Assembly: GCA_002307235.1 (NCBI GenBank)
Contig: DBTV01000017.1
Span: forward strand, 3,192-64,964
DNA from: Acidobacteriaceae bacterium UBA1307
Lineage (GTDB): Bacteria; Acidobacteriota; Terriglobia; Terriglobales; Acidobacteriaceae
DNA length: 61,773 nt
Direction of reading: 5' to 3'
The notes beneath the pieces are model-generated. The model was not told the origin of the DNA. It did not search any database and was given only the letters and a program-made list of their open reading frames with translations. This document shows, in pieces, positions 19,658 through 27,439 of the stretch (its first letter is position 1; every line of letters starts with the position of its first letter). The translations under genes and the position numbers were made by a program.

Positions 19658-20530
19658 ATGGTGGAAAAGAAAAAACAGTCGAAAAAAACAGGGAAGAAGC
19701 AGAGCCGTCTGGCGGAGAAGAGTGTGGGAGCTCACGCGGTGACGCCCTCCCTGCTTGGTCACGATTGTCGCTACGGCCGCGAGTTGAAAAAGTTGCAGGT
19801 CGAGCTGGTGAAGTTGCAGGAGTGGATCCGGCACGAGGGGCTGCGGGTGGTGGTGTTGTTTGAAGGCCGCGATGCTGCGGGCAAGGGCGGAGCCATCAAG
19901 CGGATCACCGAGGGGCTCAATCCGCGCGTGTGTCGGGTGGTGGCGTTGGGCACGCCGACCGAGCGCGAAAAGACGCAGTGGTACTTTCAGCGTTATGTGG
20001 CGCATCTGCCCGCGGCCGGCGAGATGGTGCTGTTTGATCGCAGTTGGTATAACCGGGCCGGAGTCGAACGCGTGATGGGTTTTTGCACCGAGCAGCAGTA
20101 TCAGGAGTTCATGCAGAGTTGCCCGGAGTTTGAACGCATGTTGATTCGCTCGGGCGTCATCCTGATCAAATATTGGTTTTCGGTGAGCGATGCCGAGCAG
20201 GAGCGCCGCTTTCAGGATCGCATGAACAAGCCGACCAAGCGTTGGAAGCTGAGCCCGATGGATCTGGAGTCGCGCAAGCACTGGGCCGATTACTCGCGCG
20301 CCAAAGACGAGATGTTTGCCGTGACCGACACCAAGCAGTCGCCCTGGTTCGTTGTCAACGCGGAGGACAAGGAGGCGGCGCGGCTCAACGTCATTCGCCA
20401 TCTGCTCTCGATGATTCCGTATCATGATCTGACACCGGAGTCGCTCAAGCTGCCGCCGATCAGCAAATCCAAATACGTTCGTCCGCCGATCCACGAGCAG
20501 AATTTTATCCCGGAGCTTTACAAGGCGTAG
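19658..20530 (+). CDS. ppk2: Polyphosphate kinase 2
   Basis: 290 residues; ATG 19658 after GAGGAG. Class I PPK2 features: a basic N-terminus, Walker A FEGRDAAGKGGAIKRI near 66, the R-x-V-A-L-G-x-P-T-x-x-E segment near 100, Walker B-like LFDRSWYNRAGVERVMGF near 124, and a lid region RRFQDR...KRWKLSPMDLESRKHW. It uses polyphosphate to phosphorylate nucleoside diphosphates (or the reverse). It appears monocistronic; an inverted-repeat element lies 70 bp downstream. Confidence 0.93.
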   Translation: MVEKKKQSKKTGKKQSRLAEKSVGAHAVTPSLLGHDCRYGRELKKLQVELVKLQEWIRHEGLRVVVLFEGRDAAGKGGAIKRITEGLNPRVCRVVALGTPTEREKTQWYFQRYVAHLPAAGEMVLFDRSWYNRAGVERVMGFCTEQQYQEFMQSCPEFERMLIRSGVILIKYWFSVSDAEQERRFQDRMNKPTKRWKLSPMDLESRKHWADYSRAKDEMFAVTDTKQSPWFVVNAEDKEAARLNVIRHLLSMIPYHDLTPESLKLPPISKSKYVRPPIHEQNFIPELYKA

Positions 20531-20602
20531 AGAGACTGAGGGCCCAGGCAATCGCATTGGTAGCATTTCATGCCTGACCTTTTCCTTTTTGGGGTTGGAT
20601 CA

Positions 20603-20752
20603 GGAGGGAGCAGGGGCATTCATGCCCCTGGAATAGGCGACGAAAATCAGAGCCTTCAGGCGCGGGCATTTCTTCGTTGCAAGAAAAGGCCGCGGCTAAA
20701 GCCTTTTCTTATTCCGCGGAATTTCAGGGGCGTGAATGCCCCTGCTCCCTCC
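20603..20752. repeat. 150-bp element with near-perfect 28-bp terminal inverted repeats and nested hairpins
   Basis: The arms at 20603-20630 and 20725-20752 are reverse complements with one mismatch (27/28). Each arm also contains its own palindrome (CAGGGGC ... GCCCCTG). In the middle, AAGAAAAGGC (20681-20690) and GCCTTTTCTT (20701-20710) form a perfect 10-bp stem around CGCGGCTAAA. There is no coding frame of note. The layout suggests a non-autonomous mobile or REP/BIME-like palindromic unit, or a structured RNA; copy number elsewhere in the genome would decide. Confidence 0.8.
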
Positions 20753-20849
20753 CCAAGACTGTCTTGATCAAGGATGTGCGATTGCCCTGGCCTGAGAGCC
20801 GCGCTGTGCACGCGCGGCGCGGCTCGATCTGTTGTAATGGATTCAGCCC

Positions 20850-21785
20850 ATGAAACAGACTCTCACACGTCTTGCGCTCACCTTGCCTGTTGTCTGGCTG
20901 GTGGTCTCGTTGGTGTTTTTGCTGATTCATCTTGTGCCCGGCGATCCGATTGCCATGATGCTTGGCGATGGCGCGACACCGGCCGACGTGACGGCGCTGC
21001 GCCACCAGTACCAGCTCGATCTGCCGCTGCATACGCAGTATCTGCACTATTGGGCGGGGGTCGCGCGTGGCGATCTTGGCCAGTCGATTCGCATGAAAGA
21101 TACCGTCGGTCATCTGATTGCGCAGCGCTATCCGTACACGATGGCGCTGACGCTGACGGCACTGGTTCTGGCGCTGGTGCTGGCTCTTCCGGCCGGTGTT
21201 TGGGCGGCGGTGCGTCGTGGCAAGGCCACCGATCAGGTGTTGTCGGTGGTTTCGCTCTTCGGGCTTTCGGTGCCGGGCATCGCGCTTGGCCCCATGCTGA
21301 TTCTTGTTTTTTCCATCGGCCTCGGCTGGCTGCCGGTTTCAGGCGCGAATGCCGGTGGTGGCGCGACGATAGACGGACGCTATCTGATTCTGCCGACCAT
21401 TGCCATGGGCGCGTCACTGGCGGCGATTCTTACGCGCATGGTGCGCACGGCGATGCTCGAAGAGCTTGGCCAGGACTACATTCGCACCGCGCGGGCCAAG
21501 GGGTTGAGCGAGGTGGCCGTCGTCTGGCGTCATGCGCTGCCCAATGCGCTGGTGCCGATTGTGACCGTGGTGGGCCTGCAGTTTGGCGCGTTGCTGGCCG
21601 GTGCGATTGTGACGGAGACGATCTTCAGTTGGCCCGGGCTCGGACGGCTCACGGTGAGCGCGATTTCGAATCGCGACTATGCGCTGGTGCAGGGATGCCT
21701 GTTGTCGATTGGACTGACCTATGTGCTGGTCAACTTTCTGACCGACCTCGTCTATCAGTGGATCAATCCGCGTATGCGGGGATAA
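20850..21785 (+). CDS. Dipeptide/oligopeptide ABC transporter permease, DppB-type
   Basis: 311 residues with about six membrane helices. The N-terminus MKQTLTRLALTLPVVWLVVSL and VPGDPI near residue 31 are typical of DppB/OppB/NikB (PF00528 plus N-terminal domain). The EAA loop is near 210-230 (DYIRTARAKGLSEVAVVWRHALPNAL). It forms the inner-membrane channel of an ABC importer with a DppC partner. The only DppC-like gene here (22376-23245) lies on the opposite strand, and no solute-binding protein or ATPase is nearby. Confidence 0.9.
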   Translation: MKQTLTRLALTLPVVWLVVSLVFLLIHLVPGDPIAMMLGDGATPADVTALRHQYQLDLPLHTQYLHYWAGVARGDLGQSIRMKDTVGHLIAQRYPYTMALTLTALVLALVLALPAGVWAAVRRGKATDQVLSVVSLFGLSVPGIALGPMLILVFSIGLGWLPVSGANAGGGATIDGRYLILPTIAMGASLAAILTRMVRTAMLEELGQDYIRTARAKGLSEVAVVWRHALPNALVPIVTVVGLQFGALLAGAIVTETIFSWPGLGRLTVSAISNRDYALVQGCLLSIGLTYVLVNFLTDLVYQWINPRMRG

Positions 21786-21804
21786 TTTCTTTGGCAGGTT
21801 CTAG

Positions 21805-21914
21805 AGCATTTTTCCAATGCATGTGCAGTGTCTGGTTGCGTGCAAGGGACCTTCTTCTTGAGAAAAAAGGCCCTCGGTATCCTGCTTTCGCTCTACAGCA
21901 ATTGGAAAAATGCT
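21805..21914. repeat. Inverted repeat between convergent dppB-like and yfcE genes, with internal hairpin
   Basis: AGCATTTTTCCAAT (21805-21818) and ATTGGAAAAATGCT (21901-21914) are perfect 14-bp reverse complements enclosing 82 bp. Inside is an imperfect hairpin, AGGGACCTT ... AAGGCCCT (about 21845-21873). The unit fills almost the whole gap between the two convergent genes, so it may act as a terminator for both, or it may be a short dispersed repeat. Confidence 0.65.
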
Positions 21915-22379
21915 TTATTGCGCGTCGAGGGTCACGAGCTCTGGCGTGAGTGCGCCGCTGGCTTCGACGGTGAGCAGCCCCACGGTGACCGGCAGCTTGA
22001 AGCGGCGTGGGCCGCAGGAGCCGGGATTGAAGTAGAGCACGCCCTTGCGCTCATAAAAATTCGGCACGTGCGAGTGGCCGAAGAGCACGGCGGAAAATTT
22101 GGCCGCGGCCGGGTCCAGATCAAGATCATGCAGATCGTGCAGCATGTAAATATAGCGGCCTTCGGCGAGAAAGACGTCGGTTTCGGGCAGGTCGCCGCAG
22201 TGGCCGTGCGTGTCGTTATTGCCGCGCACGGCGGTGACCGGCGCGATGCGGGCCAGTTCCTTGAGCACCGAATATTTGCAGACGTCGCCGAGGTGCAGAA
22301 TGTGGTCGACACCATCGAGGGCAGGGAAGATCTCCGGCCGCACGAGTCCATGCGTATCGCTGACGATGCCGAGCTTCAT
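21915..22379 (-). CDS. YfcE/MJ0936 family metallophosphodiesterase
   Basis: 154 residues. All metal-binding motifs of the calcineurin-like phosphoesterase family are present: SDTHG (DxH, near 7), HLGDVC (GD), VRGNNDTHG (GNxD, near 52) and FGHSHVP (GHxH, near 100). YfcE-type enzymes hydrolyse phosphodiesters with two divalent metals; the physiological substrate is not deducible. The ATG overlaps the end of the dppC-like gene by four bases (ATGA-type), so the two form one transcription unit. Confidence 0.9.
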   Translation of the reverse strand: MKLGIVSDTHGLVRPEIFPALDGVDHILHLGDVCKYSVLKELARIAPVTAVRGNNDTHGHCGDLPETDVFLAEGRYIYMLHDLHDLDLDPAAAKFSAVLFGHSHVPNFYERKGVLYFNPGSCGPRRFKLPVTVGLLTVEASGALTPELVTLDAQ

Positions 22380-23245
22380 AGGCCGAGTTCCATGCGGGTG
22401 CGCGGGTCGAGCCGGTCGCGCAGCGCGTCGCCGATGAAGTTGAAGCCGAGCACGGCGGCGGCGACGGCGATGGCAGGAAACAGCACCAGATGCGGCGAAT
22501 CGAACAGATGCGAGCGTGCGTCGTTGAGCATGGCGCCCCAGCTTGGCGCCGGTGCCGGAATGCCGAGTCCCAAAAACGAGAGCGTGGCTTCGGCCAGAAT
22601 GACACCGGCCATGCCGATGGCGGCCTGCACCAGCACGGGCTGCACGATGTTCGGCAGAATATGGCGGAAGAAGATGCGCAGGCCAGAGGCGCCGAGCGCG
22701 CGCGCCGCCTCAACATACTCGCGTTCACGCGCGGCCAGCACCTGCGCGCGGACCAGCCGCGCGTAGCCGGCCCAGCCGCCGATGGCCAGCGCCAGCACCA
22801 GATTCAGAAAGCCCGGTCCAAGAAACGCGGCGAAGGCGATGGCCAGCAGAATGCCCGGCAGGGCCTGAAAGGTATTCATTGCGAAGGTGGTCAGCAACGT
22901 ATCGACCCAGCCGCCAAGGTAGCCGGCGACGCCGCCAACGGCCAGTCCGAGAGCGAGCGAAAAGGCGACGACCGTCACCGAGATGGTGAGCGAGAGTCGC
23001 GCGCCGTAGAGAAGCCGTGCCAGAGTATCGCGGCCCAACTCGTCGGTGCCTGCACAGTGCGCGAGCGACGGGCCTTCGAGCCGGTGGGTAAGATCGATTG
23101 CGGCGGGGCTATAGGCGCTCAGCCAGGGGGCTGCGAGTCCGCAGAGAACGAAGAGCGCCAGCAGAAACAGGCCGATTGCGGCCAGCGGTTGCTTTCGGGC
23201 CTGATGCGCGGCGTGACGCGAAGATTGTGCCAAGTTGAAAATCAT
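22376..23245 (-). CDS. Dipeptide/oligopeptide ABC transporter permease, DppC-type
   Basis: 289 residues from ATG 23245 (MIFNLAQSSRHAAHQARKQPL), the usual DppC length; the frame continues far upstream but without homology. Features are an N-terminal helix, GTDELGRDTLARLLYGARLSL near residue 65, an EAA loop EYVEAARALGASGLRIFFRHILPNI near 170, FLGLGI and a C-terminal GDALRDRLDPR. It pairs with DppB in peptide or nickel importers. It is transcribed away from the dppB-like gene, with yfcE following it. Confidence 0.88.
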   Translation of the reverse strand: MIFNLAQSSRHAAHQARKQPLAAIGLFLLALFVLCGLAAPWLSAYSPAAIDLTHRLEGPSLAHCAGTDELGRDTLARLLYGARLSLTISVTVVAFSLALGLAVGGVAGYLGGWVDTLLTTFAMNTFQALPGILLAIAFAAFLGPGFLNLVLALAIGGWAGYARLVRAQVLAAREREYVEAARALGASGLRIFFRHILPNIVQPVLVQAAIGMAGVILAEATLSFLGLGIPAPAPSWGAMLNDARSHLFDSPHLVLFPAIAVAAAVLGFNFIGDALRDRLDPRTRMELGL

Positions 23246-23297
23246 CGACAAAGAAAGAATACAGCGACTTGCCTGTTGTGTTTGGGTTGAAGAGAGT

Positions 23298-24089
23298 ATG
23301 AGTGTGCGAGATTTTCTTTTTTTTGCGTGCAAAACGGCGTTTTTTGCCCTGCTGTGGATTGCGCCGTTGCTGGCCTCGGGGCAGAGCGGTGCGGTGTCGC
23401 GCCCGGTGGAGGCGCAGCTTTTGTTGACGCTTGCCAACCAGACGCGCGCCGAGCACAACGAGGACCGGCTGCAATGGGACGCGTCGCTGGCCAAGGCCGC
23501 GCTGGAGCATTGCCTGCGCATGGCCGCCGAGGGGCCGATCGCGCATCAGTATCAGGGCGAGCCGGATCTGACCGCGCGGACGGCCGCGGCGGGCGCGCAC
23601 TTCAGCCTGATCGAGGAGAATGTGGCGATGGGCCCATCGGCAGAGGGGATTCACGATTCCTGGATGCATTCGCCGCCGCACCGGAAAAATCTTTTGGCCT
23701 CCGAGATTGATCGTGTGGGCATTGCCGTTGTGGCCAGCGGAGGCACGCTCTATGCCGTGGCCGATTACGCGCGGGGCGTGGCGCAGCTTGATGCGGCGCA
23801 GGTAGAAGCGCGCATTGCCGCGCAGATGGTTGCGCGCGGGCTGCGCGCTCGTGGGACGGATGCGGCGCGCGCGGCCTGTGCGATGGCCAGCGGTCTTCCG
23901 CCGTCGAATGGTGCGATGCCCGGCTTTGTGATGCGCTGGCAGGGGCCGGACCCGAGCCAGTTGCCCGAATCGCTCGTCAAGCGCATGGCCAGTGGTGGCT
24001 ACCATCGCGCCGAGGTGGGTAGTTGCCCGGCGCAGGACGCGGCGAAGACCTTCACGCTGTATCGCGTGGCTGTGTTGCTGTACGACTGA
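23298..24089 (+). CDS. Exported CAP (SCP/PR-1-like) domain protein
   Basis: 263 residues from ATG 23298 after GAAGAGAG. The N-terminal hydrophobic signal (FFACKTAFFALLWIAPLLASG) precedes a CAP domain (PF00188): LLTLANQTRAEHNEDRLQWDASLAKAALEH near 40-70, IEENVAMG near 112, and the signature HDSWMHSPPHRKNLL near 122-136. This is followed by about 100 residues of unassigned C-terminal sequence. Bacterial CAP proteins are secreted and of mostly unknown function. It is divergent from dppC, only 52 bp apart. Confidence 0.85.
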   Translation: MSVRDFLFFACKTAFFALLWIAPLLASGQSGAVSRPVEAQLLLTLANQTRAEHNEDRLQWDASLAKAALEHCLRMAAEGPIAHQYQGEPDLTARTAAAGAHFSLIEENVAMGPSAEGIHDSWMHSPPHRKNLLASEIDRVGIAVVASGGTLYAVADYARGVAQLDAAQVEARIAAQMVARGLRARGTDAARAACAMASGLPPSNGAMPGFVMRWQGPDPSQLPESLVKRMASGGYHRAEVGSCPAQDAAKTFTLYRVAVLLYD

Positions 24090-24551
24090 GCATCGCTTGC
24101 CAGGCGACACACGGTGTCAAAAAAAGAGCCTGCGTGGTGCAAGGTGGTTTGCCAATTCCTGACCTTGGATGTTGCGCTATAGTTTTTATTGGATTTAGGT
24201 CAGGAGAGCAATCCGCAATCGCCGCCATTGATAGCTAACCACGCTGGCTCTCCAGATATTGCTTCATACCAAAAATCGCCGTAGCTCGAGCGATTTGGTT
24301 ATACGCCACGCAAAGCCATCGAAACCTTTTCGAGCAGGCAACGGCCGGCGAATATTTCATACATCCTGATCAGAACAGACCATCTATTCATGCGTGGAAG
24401 TGGAAAGATCACCCTGATGCAATGCTGTTTGCGTGCATCCGTCGTTGAGCATGTGCTAAGTCATCTCAACAGACACCTTGTCGACTTAGCCTCCTGTACC
24501 GAGCGTGGGGAAACTTTGTGCCCAGTTAGTCTCGAGTTATGAGGGTATCGT
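24090..24551. other. 462-bp intergenic region without a recognisable gene
   Basis: No convincing coding frame, tRNA or other RNA gene is visible. A 9-bp inverted repeat, TCCTGACCT (24157-24165) / AGGTCAGGA (24197-24205), with a 31-nt AT-rich loop is the only structure I see. The base composition is lower in GC than the flanking genes. The promoter of the following small membrane protein should lie at its 3' end. Confidence 0.5.
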
Positions 24552-24743
24552 ATGCCTCTTGTCAATGTCGTACTTGCCTTGGTCGTGGTGGGCGTTTTAC
24601 TGTGGCTGATCAATCGCTATATCCCCATGCAAGGCCAAGTCAAGAGAATCCTGAATAGCGTCGTGGTCATTGCAGTGATTCTTTGGCTTTTAAAAATCTT
24701 CGGGCTCTTCGATTACCTCCTCCAGTTCCGTGTCGGGCATTAA
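24552..24743 (+). CDS. Small membrane protein, Thivi_2564 type
   Basis: 63 residues. Two hydrophobic helices (LVNVVLALVVVGVLLWLINRYI and ILNSVVVIAVILWLLKIFGL) are separated by the short polar turn PMQGQVKR. The INRYIPM...IKxILN pattern matches a family of ~60-residue bacterial inner-membrane proteins known as Thivi_2564 family. GAGGGT stands upstream of the ATG. The function is unknown. It lies 90 bp upstream of the OmpA-like gene in the same direction. Confidence 0.75.
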   Translation: MPLVNVVLALVVVGVLLWLINRYIPMQGQVKRILNSVVVIAVILWLLKIFGLFDYLLQFRVGH

Positions 24744-24833
24744 AGATTGAGCCTCTAAGACCTGCAATGGCGACCAAGCAAAACCCAAACGAAGTCAACG
24801 CAAGCCGGCAGACCATTGCCGATTGGAGAAGCC

Positions 24834-26342
24834 TTGAAACACGCATATTTGTTCGTCATCGGAAGTCTCCTCAGTCTGAGCGCATTGGCGCAGACGAATC
24901 CCGGCGTTACCACAACGGTAGAGTCGGCAAGGTCGGCACACGGATACCGGGTAACTGTGATTAGTCGCACTGTGCAAGCAATTAACTATAGACATAACGG
25001 CGGAGCGACAGAGGTTAATCTTGTCGGCACGGCCCTTCTTCCCTCGGCCGAAGGCAAGGCCAAGGTGCGCAGCAAGCGGGGCACGCTTGAGGTGGAAGCC
25101 CAGTTCGGAAACCTTCAGATGCCGACCTCCTTCGGCACCGAATATCTTACCTATGTTTTATGGGCAATCTCTCCGGAAGGCCGCGCGGTGAATCTTGGCG
25201 AGGTCTTGGTCGGTGACAATGATCGCAGCAAGCTGACCGCAACCACGGATCTTCAGGCCTTTGCGCTGATCGTGACCGCGGAGCCCTATTACGCTGTACG
25301 TCAGCCCAGCAACGTCGTGGTGCTTGAAAATGCAGTGAACGCGGACACCAAGGGGACGAGTGAGGCAGTGAACGTAAAGTATGAGCTTCTGGAGCGCGGC
25401 GGCTACATTCCTACGGGCTACAAGTTTGATCCTGTCATTCTGAGCGCCAGCCTCCCGTTGGAATTCTACGAAGCTCGCAATGCATTGCGCATTGCGCAAT
25501 CCGAGGGCGCTGACACTTATGCGGCAGCGAGCTATCAGCATGCCGTCGAGTTAATGACTCAGGCAGATGGATACGCGGCGCGTAAACATGTCGAGAAGAA
25601 ACCGCTGATTGCAATATCGCGTCAGGCCGTGCAGACGGCGGAGGATGCGCGCGCGATCGCCGTCAAGAAGATCGATGAGGAGCGTATTGCCAGCGACCAT
25701 CAGTCACTCAGCAACGCGCAAGCACAGGCGCAGGCACAAGCCGATGATGCAAATCGCGGAAAGCTGGAGGCGCAAGCCGATACTGTCGTCGCACAAGCCA
25801 ATACGGCCACGGCGCAGGCAGATGCCGCACAGGCTCGCGCTGCTGCTGCGCAGGCGCAGGAGGGCGAACACGATGCCCTGAAAGATAAGGCAGCCATCCG
25901 TGCGCAGCTTTCCGAGCAACTCAACAAGGTGCTCGCAACGCGTGATAGCGCACGCGGTCTTATCGTCAGCATGTCCGATGTGTTGTTCGATACCGGGAAG
26001 TTTACGTTGAAGACAGACGCGCGAGAGAAGTTGGCGAAGGTGGCTGGAATTCTGATTGCCTATCCGACACTGGCCATTGAAGTGGATGGTTATACGGACA
26101 ACGTGGGCGGCGATGCAATGAACCAGAAGCTCTCAGAAAACCGCGCTGGAGCCGTTCGTGACTACCTGACGGAACAGGGCGTGGGAATTGCGTCGCTCTC
26201 CGTGAAGGGCTTTGGCAACAGTTCGCCCGTTGCCACGAACGATAATGCCTCGGGTCGTCAGGAAAACCGGCGCGTTGAGCTGGTCGTTTCTGGTGACGCG
26301 ATCGGAACCCTGGCCAGCATTACCACGGAAAGTCTTCTCTAG
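24834..26342 (+). CDS. OmpA-family envelope protein with long Ala/Gln-rich helical segment
   Basis: About 502 residues. The start is uncertain; I use TTG 24834 with GGAG 5 nt upstream, giving a signal peptide KHAYLFVIGSLLSLSALAQ. An unassigned beta-rich N-domain (to ~220) is followed by a helical, Ala/Gln/Asp-rich stretch (~225-375, repeated AQAQ/AQADDA units, likely coiled coil). The C-terminal OmpA peptidoglycan-binding domain carries SDVLFDTGKFTLK, IEVDGYTDNVGGD, LSENRAGAVRDYL and GRQENRRVELVV. It probably tethers the outer membrane to peptidoglycan. Confidence 0.85.
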   Translation: MKHAYLFVIGSLLSLSALAQTNPGVTTTVESARSAHGYRVTVISRTVQAINYRHNGGATEVNLVGTALLPSAEGKAKVRSKRGTLEVEAQFGNLQMPTSFGTEYLTYVLWAISPEGRAVNLGEVLVGDNDRSKLTATTDLQAFALIVTAEPYYAVRQPSNVVVLENAVNADTKGTSEAVNVKYELLERGGYIPTGYKFDPVILSASLPLEFYEARNALRIAQSEGADTYAAASYQHAVELMTQADGYAARKHVEKKPLIAISRQAVQTAEDARAIAVKKIDEERIASDHQSLSNAQAQAQAQADDANRGKLEAQADTVVAQANTATAQADAAQARAAAAQAQEGEHDALKDKAAIRAQLSEQLNKVLATRDSARGLIVSMSDVLFDTGKFTLKTDAREKLAKVAGILIAYPTLAIEVDGYTDNVGGDAMNQKLSENRAGAVRDYLTEQGVGIASLSVKGFGNSSPVATNDNASGRQENRRVELVVSGDAIGTLASITTESLL

Positions 26343-26350
26343 AGCAAAAT

Positions 26351-26390
26351 ACACAGGGTGGCGCAGGATTGAAAAATCGCTGCCCTGTGT
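26351..26390. other. Hairpin between the OmpA-like and Gln-rich genes
   Basis: ACACAGGG (26351-26358) and CCCTGTGT (26383-26390) form a perfect 8-bp stem, with an inner GATT-gaaa-AATC stem. No T-tract follows, so it is not a typical intrinsic terminator. It may be an mRNA processing or stability element between two co-directional genes. Confidence 0.5.
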
Positions 26391-26454
26391 GTTGGCTGCA
26401 AGTTTCAGAACAGGCATACGGTCAAGCACTGCAGGCAAGGTGAAGGTCAATAAC

Positions 26455-27228
26455 ATGCAAACAAATGCGATTGCAATTACTACTGCGGCAGCTCTTTTTC
26501 TTCTGCTGGGGGCCAGCTATTCTGGCTATGCCGTGCAAGAGCAACGCAGCGCAGAGCACGCTGCTCCGCAGCAACATGCGCAAGGGCAGGACCACTCCGC
26601 GCAGCAGCAGCACGCTCAGCCCCAGCAGGGCCGTCCACAGCAGAACAACGCTCAGCCAAAGAATCAGGCACAGCAGCAAAATCGCCTACAACAGAGCGGA
26701 CAAGGTAACTCCCCGCAGCGTACGCCGCAACAACAACCTAACCAGGCACGACAGCAACAAAGAACACAACAAGAGAGGCCTTTGCAGCAGCGCCAGTTTC
26801 AAGGGGGCGCGCAGCAGAACTCCCGACAGTGGCGCGGCAATAATAACATGCATCGCACCGCTGAACAACAGCGATTCCAGCAGAGCACGTGGCAGCAACA
26901 CCGCGCAGGGAACTGGCAATCTGATCATCGCAGTTGGCAGCAACGCGGAGGATACAACGGATACCGCATTCCCAACGACCGTTTTCGCGGAGACTTTGGG
27001 TGGGGGCATGGATTCAGGATCGGAGGCCTTCCTTTCCTCGTTGTCGGAGGGTATCCGCGCTTTCAATACGGCGGTTACTGGTTCAGCCTGCTCGATCCCT
27101 ATCCTGGAGACTGGGACAGCGATTGGTACGATACGGATGATGTGTATGTGGGCTATGCCGATAACGGCTACTACCTATACAACCGCAGGCATCCGGGCGT
27201 GGGAATTGCCGTCAGCATATCGATGTAA
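26455..27228 (+). CDS. Exported Gln/Asn/Arg-rich low-complexity protein
   Basis: 257 residues from ATG 26455 (GAAGGT upstream). A signal peptide/anchor (AIAITTAAALFLLLGASYSGYA) is followed by ~115 residues dominated by Gln with Arg, Asn, His and Pro. A Trp-containing repeat stretch comes next (STWQQHRAGNWQSDHRSWQQR). The conserved-looking C-terminal part (RFRGDFGWGHGFRIGG ... GGYPRFQYGGYWFSLLDPYPGDWDSDWY) resembles glycine/aromatic C-domains of many exported proteins in this phylum. No catalytic motif is present. It is possibly a structural or adhesive envelope protein; no function is assigned. Confidence 0.75.
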   Translation: MQTNAIAITTAAALFLLLGASYSGYAVQEQRSAEHAAPQQHAQGQDHSAQQQHAQPQQGRPQQNNAQPKNQAQQQNRLQQSGQGNSPQRTPQQQPNQARQQQRTQQERPLQQRQFQGGAQQNSRQWRGNNNMHRTAEQQRFQQSTWQQHRAGNWQSDHRSWQQRGGYNGYRIPNDRFRGDFGWGHGFRIGGLPFLVVGGYPRFQYGGYWFSLLDPYPGDWDSDWYDTDDVYVGYADNGYYLYNRRHPGVGIAVSISM

Positions 27229-27439
27229 GTGCGCAGTGAGCGCATTTTGCAGTGCGCTCTGCTCTTGTGCTCTGGCGTAGCCGGCAGGCGAGCAAACGGC
27301 GGCATGATTCCTCGACGCGCGCTTTGTCTTGGATCGCAGGTTCCACACTGATTGCCTATGCAGCACAGCGCGTCCATGGGCGTGAGCGAAAGCATCATCC
27401 CATTTCTGGGAGCATGATGCACAGAGGCTTCCAGGCACG

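Noticed and set aside
24157..24205. TCCTGACCT / AGGTCAGGA inverted repeat, similar in part to sequence at 20575-20606
   Set aside because: The similarity is short and the loop long. It is not enough to call a shared repeat family.
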